Assembly: GCA_000621405.1 (NCBI GenBank)
Contig: JHYK01000026.1
Coordinates: 1 to 40,781 of the forward strand
DNA length: 40,781 nt
DNA from: Lachnospiraceae bacterium AC3007
Lineage (GTDB): Bacteria > Bacillota > Clostridia > Lachnospirales > Lachnospiraceae
Direction of reading: 5' to 3'
Part shown: in pieces, positions 8,369 through 16,434 of the stretch
Position numbering within the stretch: the first letter of the stretch is position 1
Layout: every line of letters starts with the position of its first letter
Made by a program: the position numbers and the translations under genes
Notes under the pieces: model-generated
The model's database searches: none
What the model was told of the DNA's origin: nothing
What the model saw: only the letters and a program-made list of their open reading frames with translations

Positions 8369-9687
8369 AATACTTCTAAAATCCTTTCCGAAAGCTTTAT
8401 CCAGTATTCCACGTCCTCTGTATCTTCAAATTCAAATTCTATAACATCGTCAGCAAGTCCCATGGAAGCAAAGCTGCTGAACTCGATATCATTCCTGTGC
8501 CTGTCGTAATCTATTACGGACATGTCGGTTTCCGGATACAATACGATTTTTTTACACTTCGCGGATGAAACTACATCACAGAATCCACTTCTCATACCGA
8601 TGAAGGCTCCCGCATATTCCAGGACAGGTACGCTATCCTTAAGCTCAAAGCTTATAACCTTTGCGTCAGGTATGAAGTTCTCTTCCCTCTCCGGGTCTAT
8701 ATTCATTGCAATGCTGTATCCTTTGTCCCTAAGGCCTTCAGAAAGAGACAGCCAAAAAATCCTTTTAGGATGCTGTTCGATAGAATACGCATAAGGAGCA
8801 AGGATAACTGTCTTTCCCTTGGGAAGTCCGATTTCAGCAAAAAGACTCTTCAGCTCTTCCCTATCCGTATCAAATGAAGGAATACAAGGCTTTGAATCCT
8901 TATCAAGCCCGAACACATAATGTCTGTATGTATCGATAAAATTGAATCTGCGATCAAACCTCATCCTGCAGCGGTTGAAATGAAAACAGAATTCCCATAT
9001 CTGAAGGATTTTAATATACTCCTGAGCATCTTTTGAGAACATATAAAAGAATTCAATGCTCATTACCATTTCCCTGTCCACTTCGTGATATGGTTTCAGA
9101 CCAAACATATTTACAACCTTAGTGGAAGTAGACGTACCGAGAAATACCTTGTTGTTAATGTCGTTCTTTTCAAGGTATTCCCTCAGATATAAAGCAAAAA
9201 GAAAATTATCTCCTATAGGCCCGAAAAAAAGGATTATTTCAACATCATCTCCGTATCTTTCATGAAGCTTACGACAAAAATCACATCCCCTGTTAATATG
9301 ATCGATCTTCTTGTCCAGAGTCAGGGCTTCCAGAATAAACAGGTCCTCATTCTCCGTAAAGCCTGCCCTTATCATCTGATCCGCCATTTCCCGCCAGAAC
9401 CTGATGGAAAAAATGATCAGAACCAGCCCGGTTCTGTCTTTTTTCAGGAATTCTCCGGCCTGAATAATATGATATGTATCTCCCTCAAAATCGCGGACAC
9501 CTGCTTTCGCAGGATTATTATCCACAATAGCGGTAAGCCTCATTCCGTTTTGCTTAAGTATGGAATTCACATCGGCCGCATTGGGAAGATTTCCCATCAT
9601 GTATAATTCTTTTCCTTGAAGCAGACCCTCATCTATCAACAACCCCAGATCTATTTCAATCTGCCTTGTATCTTTCTTTCTTGTCAT
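8365..9687 (-). CDS. Putative GT-B glycosyltransferase with N-terminal Rossmann-like module (paralogue 2)
   Basis: Paralogue of the protein at 6748. Residues 20-115 are the Rossmann-like module (KELYMMGNLPNAADV, then TAIVDNNPAKAG). The GT-B-like body carries IILFFGPIGDNFLFALYL, then VILAPYAYSIEQ, and the donor-half motif AFIGMRSGFCDV followed by KKIVLYPE. The glycine-rich turn of the Rossmann module is again degenerate, so nucleotide binding by it is uncertain. It is 440 residues, ends in a four-base overlap with the HAD gene, and lies 25 bases downstream of the activase gene. Glycosyl transfer is inferred from fold-level likeness to GT9 only. Confidence 0.58.
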   Translation of the reverse strand: MTRKKDTRQIEIDLGLLIDEGLLQGKELYMMGNLPNAADVNSILKQNGMRLTAIVDNNPAKAGVRDFEGDTYHIIQAGEFLKKDRTGLVLIIFSIRFWREMADQMIRAGFTENEDLFILEALTLDKKIDHINRGCDFCRKLHERYGDDVEIILFFGPIGDNFLFALYLREYLEKNDINNKVFLGTSTSTKVVNMFGLKPYHEVDREMVMSIEFFYMFSKDAQEYIKILQIWEFCFHFNRCRMRFDRRFNFIDTYRHYVFGLDKDSKPCIPSFDTDREELKSLFAEIGLPKGKTVILAPYAYSIEQHPKRIFWLSLSEGLRDKGYSIAMNIDPEREENFIPDAKVISFELKDSVPVLEYAGAFIGMRSGFCDVVSSAKCKKIVLYPETDMSVIDYDRHRNDIEFSSFASMGLADDVIEFEFEDTEDVEYWIKLSERILEVL

Positions 9688-9712
9688 TTTTGTAATTAAC
9701 GCAATATTCCTG

Positions 9713-10570
9713 TTATACAGTGATTATTGATGCCTTATACCCTTCTTTTTTCAGCCTTTCATATAACATATCTATCTTTTCCGACGGAGGTTCCTTATAT
9801 ATTTTTATACCAAGTGACCTGTTCTTTTCATTCCCAAGATCATGTAATCTGAACAATTCTATGGGGACATCATTATATTTGGAGATCAATCCCATTAATA
9901 ACTCAATATTTCTATCATTCAATGTATATTCATCACTACACGGTATCCTGAAAGCAATTCTTTTTCCGCTTTCCACAACAAGTTCTAAATTGTATTCAAA
10001 CTGCTCCACATCCCCCAGGAGGATCTCCTTACAAGCTTCAGGCTCCAGGATCTTTATATCAATATAAAAGAAATCTGCGTACCCTATTGCAGTCCTGACA
10101 TTTTCATTTCTCACATGAAGAGCTGTTTCAAACGCTATATTGATCCCTGAATTCTTCAGAAGCTTCAGCAAAGGCTCCAGTTCATTTATCTGAAGCAGAG
10201 CCTCTCCGCCGGAAAACGTGACTCCGCCTTTTGTTCCCCAATAGACCCTGTCTTTTGACAGCTCCTCAAAAAGCTCCTCCGCTTCAGCTTCTGTTCCATA
10301 TACACCTACGGCTCCGGCAGGACAAACAGTTTTTCTCAGATTATCCTCTGATCTGTCACCAAAGGCAGAACAGTCCTTATTCAGCAGACATTTCCCGTCA
10401 GAATATATACATTTTTCCTCCCTGAAATAGTACTGGATCCTTCCCTCAAGGTTTTCCGGATTCGAACACCATGGACACCGCAAAGAACATCCTTTCAGAA
10501 ACACGGTTGTCCTTATCCCCGGTCCGTCTGAAATGCACATTCTCTGGATTGCTGTATAGAGTATGCTCAT
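9713..10570 (-). CDS. Glycyl radical enzyme activating protein (radical SAM)
   Basis: Radical SAM activase that places the glycyl radical on the partner enzyme encoded just upstream. The start MCISDGPGIRTTVFLKGC is diagnostic of the family. The [4Fe-4S]-SAM site is C28-x3-C32-x2-C35 and the SAM-binding GGVTFSGGEAL follows. Four more cysteines (54, 61, 67, 83) replace the usual eight-cysteine ferredoxin-like insert, so it probably holds at most one auxiliary cluster. At 285 residues it is within the family range. Its ATG overlaps the stop of the glycyl radical enzyme gene (ATGA), so the two are translationally coupled. Confidence 0.92.
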   Translation of the reverse strand: MSILYTAIQRMCISDGPGIRTTVFLKGCSLRCPWCSNPENLEGRIQYYFREEKCIYSDGKCLLNKDCSAFGDRSEDNLRKTVCPAGAVGVYGTEAEAEELFEELSKDRVYWGTKGGVTFSGGEALLQINELEPLLKLLKNSGINIAFETALHVRNENVRTAIGYADFFYIDIKILEPEACKEILLGDVEQFEYNLELVVESGKRIAFRIPCSDEYTLNDRNIELLMGLISKYNDVPIELFRLHDLGNEKNRSLGIKIYKEPPSEKIDMLYERLKKEGYKASIITV

Positions 10571-12561
10571 GCCGTCTTTCTTTCATTTGCCAATGCACGC
10601 TTAATGACGACATCCTTATAGTTATCAGGAAGGTCCTTAAAATATGTGCTGAAGCCCCATACTCTTACTATGATATTCGGAAACGCATCCGGATCTTCTC
10701 TTGCCTTTATCAGCATATCACTGCTGAGAACCCCCACCTGCATTTCAAAGAATCCCTTTCTTACGGCACCTTCAACAAAATCTGTGAATTTCTCCGTATA
10801 ATCTGTAATAAAAGCCGGTGACGTGATAAAATCAACAACATTTCCGTTATAGCTGTTTCTCTGCAGATCCAGTGCTGACGCAAAGTTTACAAGCTCCGTA
10901 TATGCTTCCCCGTCTGTAGTTGAAATATGGACATGAAAGGCTTCACCCTTTCTCCTTCCGTCAAATGAAGCCAGTGTATTTTTTGCAGAATCAATATATG
11001 CGGGAGAGCTAAGTCCAAACTTAAGCTTCCCTCCCATATAATTAACAAAATCAGAGGTGAAATCACACGTTTTATCTATTATCCTGTCTGTGAGTGAGAT
11101 CACAAAATCATCATCCATTCCATAATGTCGGGGATTATCCTTCAGCGTTTTTATCAGGCCATCCTGTCCTTCAAAATCATTAATAATCATTCTTCGGATA
11201 TCTGTCAGAGTAAAAATGCGCTCATCAAATACATACTTTTTTATATTTATAAGTGCATTAACCACATTGCTCATAGCGACCGTGGTCATTCCATAGTCGT
11301 TATATACAGCCCCTCCCTGGGAAACATCCTTTCTCTTTTCCCTGCATCCTCCGATGAATACAGATACAAGAGGATCATATGCAAAACGTCTCTGATAGAG
11401 CGAGTTCTTCGCTGCATTAACGTTGCGCTCAAGATAAAAAAAATACCTCTGCATCAGATTCTCAAAGTCCTTGATACGTTCAAGCGGATCCCTTAAAAAA
11501 AGATTCTCCAGGGATTTCATATAGTTCAATACCGTAAGATTATTGCTTATAGGGCATTTCCATGCGATGAGCGGCTCCCAGCACGCAGACGTTGCATAGT
11601 AAAATGCATCCTCCCTTTCGATACCGTTAGCGATAAGCTTTTGTATGATGACATCATCGTTTGCGAACAAAGGACACCCGACCCCTGTAGCAATACAGTT
11701 TACCGCACATTCTATAAGTTCCCGAGGTGTTTTTGATGATACTCTGAGCATAACCTTCGGATCCGGCAGCTGTGCCATTCTTATACCGTCGATAAAGGCA
11801 AATGTCAGATCATTATATATATACTCTCCTTCCGGCGATGTCCGCCCGACAATGACGAGCTGTCCGGTATCTCCCAGAAGCGCATGGCTTTTGAACCAGA
11901 AATATCTGTGAAGTATTTTATAAAAATCCAGTATTATCTCTGTCGCTCTTTCCCGATCGATCACGCCTTTCTGTTTATCATTTGTATAAACCGTATCCAG
12001 TATGGTATCTAACAGACCGAATCCCATCAGAGGGTGATTCATCTGCCATAATACCTGATTCAGGAACAGTACCCTCTGCAAGGCCTCTTCAAATGATCCA
12101 GCGGCTTTATCTGCAATATCCCTGAACCATGCCGCTCTCCTGTCTTCCCCAAGCGCATCAGCTATTCGTTGAGCTAGCATAACCAGTCCGTCTATTACTT
12201 CGTTATAATCTGTGCAGAACTGATTTTTCTGTCCGTTATCTTTGTATTTCAGATCCCTGAGCCCGTTGTATATTATCTTTCTGTAGTCTACACTCAGATT
12301 GTCAAATCCCACTCCCCTGTTATTGTCAAACACGAAGGCCGAATCTATGAAATACACGAAACGCTCATTTTCCCTGATATGGATCTCGCATTTTGCCATA
12401 ACCGCCTTAAACCGTTCCACATAGGAGCCCTCACGGTTCAGTGCGTCATATTCGGGAAAGATCCTTCCCCTTTCATCATTTATTCTCTTCTGGAAATCAG
12501 CGGCATTCTTTTTATCAAATATTAACTTTTCACTCTCTTTTACACTGCATTCAATATTCAT
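10567..12561 (-). CDS. Glycyl radical enzyme, eliminase-like, of unassigned substrate
   Basis: Pyruvate formate-lyase-type glycyl radical enzyme (GRE). The thiyl loop reads SACWEPL (Cys about residue 327), with the Cys-x-Glu of diol dehydratases and choline lyase, not the Cys-Cys of pyruvate formate-lyase. The glycine loop near the C-terminus reads RVWGFSTYF (Gly about 636) instead of the common RVxGY. PDPKVMLRVSSKTPRELIE and LFANDDVI are family landmarks. At 664 residues it is shorter than the known lyases (about 750-850). I chose the ATG at 12561, six bases after AGGTGG; a GTG at 12570 is the alternative. It is coupled to its activase. Radical dehydration or C-X cleavage of a polyol-type group is inferred; the substrate is unknown. 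Confidence 0.88.
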   Translation of the reverse strand: MNIECSVKESEKLIFDKKNAADFQKRINDERGRIFPEYDALNREGSYVERFKAVMAKCEIHIRENERFVYFIDSAFVFDNNRGVGFDNLSVDYRKIIYNGLRDLKYKDNGQKNQFCTDYNEVIDGLVMLAQRIADALGEDRRAAWFRDIADKAAGSFEEALQRVLFLNQVLWQMNHPLMGFGLLDTILDTVYTNDKQKGVIDRERATEIILDFYKILHRYFWFKSHALLGDTGQLVIVGRTSPEGEYIYNDLTFAFIDGIRMAQLPDPKVMLRVSSKTPRELIECAVNCIATGVGCPLFANDDVIIQKLIANGIEREDAFYYATSACWEPLIAWKCPISNNLTVLNYMKSLENLFLRDPLERIKDFENLMQRYFFYLERNVNAAKNSLYQRRFAYDPLVSVFIGGCREKRKDVSQGGAVYNDYGMTTVAMSNVVNALINIKKYVFDERIFTLTDIRRMIINDFEGQDGLIKTLKDNPRHYGMDDDFVISLTDRIIDKTCDFTSDFVNYMGGKLKFGLSSPAYIDSAKNTLASFDGRRKGEAFHVHISTTDGEAYTELVNFASALDLQRNSYNGNVVDFITSPAFITDYTEKFTDFVEGAVRKGFFEMQVGVLSSDMLIKAREDPDAFPNIIVRVWGFSTYFKDLPDNYKDVVIKRALANERKTA

Positions 12562-12570
12562 ATGCCCCAC

Positions 12571-12987
12571 CTATATCTCGTAGATAATATCCCGCAGGGA
12601 AACCGCCGGTATATCGCAGCCCATCCCCGACAGTTCACTTGTCACTTCACTATAGTCATTTATCGGCGTGACAATGATAGCATCGACTCTTTCCCGTGAC
12701 GGTATTTCGTGTGCCATGATGATCTCTATCCCCTGTTCTTCATGACGCCCTTCTGCGCTGCGGTCAATAAAGTATTCAACCTTAAGTCCTGAATCCTTTA
12801 ATTCGAACAGCAAAAGACGTCCAAGATCACCGGCTCCATATATCGCAACAGTACGGTATGGATACTTCTCGAAGTAGTCCGAAATAAGTTTTCCCTCATT
12901 TCTGTTCTGCAGCCATCGCTTCATTGCGGCGTAACACTCCCAATGCCTCTCATGTTTTATCATATCCGGATCCTTCGTTTTTTCCAT
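12571..12987 (-). CDS. Stand-alone Rossmann-like module protein
   Basis: A 138-residue protein that is almost only the module found in twelve proteins of this locus. A helical lead (ECYAAMKRWLQNRNEG) precedes the strand-turn-helix YRTVAIYGAGDLGRLL with a classical GxGxxG. The acidic-end strand VEYFIDRS and a later VDAIIVTP strand follow. The GxGxxG suggests NAD(P) or nucleotide binding, but no catalytic domain is attached. It sits directly before the glycyl radical enzyme gene (stop at 12571). It could be a partner or scaffold for that enzyme. It is clearly related to the proteins at 26965 and 29702 and to the C-terminus of that at 18033. Confidence 0.75.
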   Translation of the reverse strand: MEKTKDPDMIKHERHWECYAAMKRWLQNRNEGKLISDYFEKYPYRTVAIYGAGDLGRLLLFELKDSGLKVEYFIDRSAEGRHEEQGIEIIMAHEIPSRERVDAIIVTPINDYSEVTSELSGMGCDIPAVSLRDIIYEI

Positions 12988-13004
12988 GATACTGTCCCCT
13001 TCTG

Positions 13005-13508
13005 TTAATCATAATAGCAATTCATAAAATCAATTACGTCTTTATCGTCCCCGTTATACACGGGAACATCTGTATGCGGTGTCTCATTAAACCTGTATAT
13101 GTCAAAACAGAGAAGGTCTTCTTTGGTAACTCCTTTGACCCCTATCAGGTTTTCTCCGCAGGTATCATATGGACGGGTTAAGGATATGATGGTGAGTCTT
13201 GATGTAAATTCATATAATGCATAGTATTTTAGCAAAGCGTCTATCTCATGAGGGGACAGCCTTCTGCATCCGACTGTACTGCTCACAAATAAAGGCAGTG
13301 CCTTTTCTATAACTCTATCAGAATAAAGCACCATCGTTTTTTCAGGCTTTTTAGACGTAATATACCTGTCCATATGCAAAAGCGCATAATAATTATAGCT
13401 GTCCTTTTCATGCGGAAACAGAATATAAAGATCCGCGTTGTATTCCCCGTCGACAGTCTCCCAGCAGTGTTTTCCCTCACCTGCCAGTATGAACTCCTTT
13501 TCAAGCAT
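13005..13508 (-). CDS. Uncharacterised protein in the glycyl radical/CDP-polyol gene group
   Basis: Not recognised. The 167-residue product has no signal peptide or membrane segment. It begins LEKEFILAGEGKHCWE and contains alternating hydrophobic strands (ADLYILFPHE, TMVLYSDRV, LTIISLTRP), suggesting a compact alpha/beta fold. It lies between the nucleotidyltransferase-kinase fusion (11 bases) and the stand-alone Rossmann protein (17 bases), so it is very likely co-transcribed. GC content and codon use look like its neighbours. It may serve the same tailoring pathway; nothing in the sequence indicates a reaction. Confidence 0.7.
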   Translation of the reverse strand: MLEKEFILAGEGKHCWETVDGEYNADLYILFPHEKDSYNYYALLHMDRYITSKKPEKTMVLYSDRVIEKALPLFVSSTVGCRRLSPHEIDALLKYYALYEFTSRLTIISLTRPYDTCGENLIGVKGVTKEDLLCFDIYRFNETPHTDVPVYNGDDKDVIDFMNCYYD

Positions 13509-13519
13509 TAGTCAGCCCC

Positions 13520-15040
13520 CTATCTCCTGTATTTCCTTATCCATTCATCCCAGAGTGAAAGACCGTTGTAGAAAGCCAGACACATGGAATCATAGTCCTC
13601 CCAGCAGTGGCTTGCCAGGGACAGCCATACAATCGCGTGGATCAGCTTTATCCTACCCAGATCCACATCTTTTATCCTGGAAAGGAAATAACCGGTAAGA
13701 TGCTCCCAGCCGCTCTCCCCTATTTTGTAGTCTACTCTGTCATCAGATATATCAAGGTCAAAGTTCTTCACATTGAACTGATCAAAGCATCCGTTTATGG
13801 AATAATACAGCTTTGCCCAATCATAGTATACATCTCCGAAGATCTCCCTTTTTCCGAAATACCCTCTGGCGTCTATATAGTAGATCCTGCCTTTATCATC
13901 TATCATGGTATTGGTAAGGGTGCAGTCTCCGTGTATGGGTCCGAATTCAGCCTCGAATAGATATGTCCGGACATCAGACTCCAACTCCTTTTCAAAAAAG
14001 AATACATTGCGGCATTTGTTCCCGTTTATAAGTATATAGGGATCATTTGTAAACGGTATGGACTCCCTGATGCTGTCTATCCTTTTTATCGTCTTCGTAT
14101 AATAGTCTTCCTGAAGTCCAAAGTAATCCACCTTGGCCGCCTCATATGAATGCAGCGTCTCCAGCGTATCTACCAGCTGGTCTATGGTACTCTTTTTCTG
14201 CTCATCATCAAGCGTCGCATGAAAGATATTGTCTCCATGTATACGCTCCATGGTAAGCGGAGAAAAAGAATATATCTTCGGTATTCCGGTGAATCCGTAC
14301 TCGGATACCTTCTGATACCATCTCTCCTCTCTTTCGATAAGCTTCTTTCCCTCTTCAGTGATCCCGGTCTTTATGACCTTTTCACCCGAAAACTCCATAT
14401 GGTTATAAGGCCTGCATCTGTTATCTCCGGGATCGATCTGTTTTAAGGCATCAACCGTCCCTGCTTCCACACTTTCCCCAAGGCTCATAGCCTGAAGGGG
14501 GATATCACTTTCCTTAAGCCATGATGTAAGGCTGCATTCCTTCGGAAAGCCTTCAAGCCGTGACTTGCTGTCAAATATAAAGCATCCTCCCACCCCATTT
14601 TCCGACGAAGGCTGCTTTATGAGTTTCCCATCCTCAAATCCCCAGCTGCACGGAAATTCATCGGTGACACCTACAGCGCAGCCCTCAATATTCCGAGGTA
14701 TCTCAAAGTCATCTGACAGGATCAGGTCAGACCATATCAGCATAAAAGGCATGTCCTCCGGAATAAACCTTAGCGCATCACTGACCCCGCAGCCGTTGCC
14801 CTTCCCCTCTGCCTTTATCAGCATATATTCCGCCTTTGCAAAGGTCCTCAGGTATTTCTCCAGCACATCATACTTATAGTCGCCTATGACTATAAATCTT
14901 TTATCAGGATACTTATTAAAAAGATGAAATATGATCGGAAGATTTTTCACCGGCACAATGCTCTTCGGCCTGTTGCGCGTGAGTTTTCCCAGTCTGGTGC
15001 CAAGTCCTCCTGCCTGAACAATAATATACCCTATATCCAT
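13520..15040 (-). CDS. Nucleotidyltransferase-phosphotransferase fusion (LicC/LicA-like order)
   Basis: Two-domain enzyme of 506 residues. Residues 1-230 form a sugar-phosphate/choline-phosphate-type nucleotidyltransferase, with VQAGGLGTRLGKL and RPKSIVPVKNLPI. Residues 240-506 form an aminoglycoside/choline-kinase-like phosphotransferase, with Brenner motif IHGDCTLTN and metal motif IDARGYFG. Fusing a kinase and a nucleotidyltransferase suggests one protein phosphorylates a small alcohol or sugar and then activates it as an NDP derivative, as LicA and LicC do separately for choline. The substrate cannot be read. It is one base from the CDP-polyol synthase gene, hence probably coupled to it. 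Confidence 0.8.
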   Translation of the reverse strand: MDIGYIIVQAGGLGTRLGKLTRNRPKSIVPVKNLPIIFHLFNKYPDKRFIVIGDYKYDVLEKYLRTFAKAEYMLIKAEGKGNGCGVSDALRFIPEDMPFMLIWSDLILSDDFEIPRNIEGCAVGVTDEFPCSWGFEDGKLIKQPSSENGVGGCFIFDSKSRLEGFPKECSLTSWLKESDIPLQAMSLGESVEAGTVDALKQIDPGDNRCRPYNHMEFSGEKVIKTGITEEGKKLIEREERWYQKVSEYGFTGIPKIYSFSPLTMERIHGDNIFHATLDDEQKKSTIDQLVDTLETLHSYEAAKVDYFGLQEDYYTKTIKRIDSIRESIPFTNDPYILINGNKCRNVFFFEKELESDVRTYLFEAEFGPIHGDCTLTNTMIDDKGRIYYIDARGYFGKREIFGDVYYDWAKLYYSINGCFDQFNVKNFDLDISDDRVDYKIGESGWEHLTGYFLSRIKDVDLGRIKLIHAIVWLSLASHCWEDYDSMCLAFYNGLSLWDEWIRKYRR

Positions 15041-15041
15041 A

Positions 15042-16421
15042 TCACTTGCTCCCGCCTCTCCTGATATCTATCACCTGCCCGGTGTATTCTGCGAGCAGGG
15101 TGCGTATAGTCGCCTCCGCCACCGTGACACTGTCAAGCAGCGTATCCTTCGGCTCATTTCCGAAATTGCTCCTGCGCATGGGTGTATCCGTGCGTTCAGG
15201 ATTCATCACATTTATGCGCACTCCGTCTCCTATGGTTTCCTCTGCCATAGCCTGGGCAAAGTTTACTATTGCAGCCTTTGACGATGAATACAGGCTGTAC
15301 AGGGCGCGGCCTCGCGTATATGAGCTGGATGTGAAAAGGATAAGGCTGCCCTTTGTCTCTGTAAGATAAGGCAGAGATGCCTTTGTCAGATTCACGGCTC
15401 CGGTATAATCTGTATGGATGAGCCTCAGGATATCATCCTCGGTCATGCTCTCAAGCTTCCCGATCTGCAGCAGACCCGCAGTATTTATGACATAATCTAT
15501 CTTCCCGCATTTTTCATATGAATCTTTAAGAGCTGCATCAATCTGTTCAGTTTTGCAGATATCGCATCCGGTCTTCCTTGAATATCCGAAAACCCTGCAG
15601 TCATGCTCTGACAGAAGCCTTACTATATCCGCCCCTATACCGCTGCCGGCACCTATGACCACTCCTGCCTTATCCTGAAGCCCCTTATAGACGTCCTGCA
15701 TCTCCATTCCCGCCGGTCCCGCCTCAACCGAATGTATCTGGAACAATTTATCTGCAAGGTAGATATCCTCATGATATGTGATCTTGATATTCTGCTCGCT
15801 TCCATCCACTACATAGATATCAGCAAGACCATAATGACGTACGATGCCGCAGTCATCCGTAACCTCGACATTACCGTCCTCGAAAAACCTCCTGTATGCC
15901 TCCTTTATCACAGGCAGCTTGAATCCCTGCGGAGTCTGTCCGCGCCTCAGATACTTTCTCTTTGGCACATCTTCTATAATACCGGCATCATCCACCTGTA
16001 TGATAGTATCAGCGCATGGTATAGCTACATCTATGGCATCATATGTTTTTAATGCTTCCACACAGTCACGAAGAATTCTTTCAGATACAAAAGGTCTTAT
16101 GGCATCATGGAAAAGAATATTCTCCGTATCCTCATCACAGGCACAGATCCCCGCATATGAAGACTCCTGCCTGCTGGCTCCTCCTACTATTACTTTTTTG
16201 ACCTTTGAAAAATGATTAGCCAGTATCAGATCATTCATATAGTCATAGAATCTCTCGTGCACCACGATGATCATGGAATCGATCTCGTCCGATCTTTCGA
16301 TCTGCGCTATCGTGTGCTCTATTATTGTCTTTCCCGCTATTTTTACGAACTGCTTGGGGATATTGCCACCAAAGCGTTCGCCCGAGCCTCCTGCCAGGAT
16401 TATCATCTGTGTCTTCATCAT
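15042..16421 (-). CDS. Bifunctional cytidylyltransferase/SDR reductase (Bcs1/TarIJ-like, probable CDP-ribitol synthase)
   Basis: The N-terminal half (to about residue 230) is an IspD/TarI-type cytidylyltransferase, with LAGGSGERFGGNIPKQFVKI and HDAIRPF. The C-terminal half is a short-chain reductase, with GAGSGIGADIV and active-site YSLYSSSKAAI. The same architecture occurs in Haemophilus influenzae Bcs1, which reduces ribulose-5-phosphate and makes CDP-ribitol. Ribitol-phosphate in the glycan is therefore likely; another CDP-polyol is possible. I chose the ATG at 16421, with AGGA upstream; a TTG start at 16448 would overlap the previous gene. It probably shares a transcript with the kinase fusion after it. 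Confidence 0.85.
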   Translation of the reverse strand: MMKTQMIILAGGSGERFGGNIPKQFVKIAGKTIIEHTIAQIERSDEIDSMIIVVHERFYDYMNDLILANHFSKVKKVIVGGASRQESSYAGICACDEDTENILFHDAIRPFVSERILRDCVEALKTYDAIDVAIPCADTIIQVDDAGIIEDVPKRKYLRRGQTPQGFKLPVIKEAYRRFFEDGNVEVTDDCGIVRHYGLADIYVVDGSEQNIKITYHEDIYLADKLFQIHSVEAGPAGMEMQDVYKGLQDKAGVVIGAGSGIGADIVRLLSEHDCRVFGYSRKTGCDICKTEQIDAALKDSYEKCGKIDYVINTAGLLQIGKLESMTEDDILRLIHTDYTGAVNLTKASLPYLTETKGSLILFTSSSYTRGRALYSLYSSSKAAIVNFAQAMAEETIGDGVRINVMNPERTDTPMRRSNFGNEPKDTLLDSVTVAEATIRTLLAEYTGQVIDIRRGGSK

Positions 16422-16434
16422 CTGCCGCCCGTTC

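Noticed and set aside
9262-9606. Plus-strand frame of 114 codons opposite the GT-B-like gene
   Set aside because: Lies wholly antisense to a gene with clear homology to its paralogue; no start signal.
15042-15720. SDR half of the bifunctional enzyme as the missing PseB
   Set aside because: PseB is an extended SDR acting on UDP-GlcNAc; this is a classical short SDR fused to a cytidylyltransferase, as in Bcs1.
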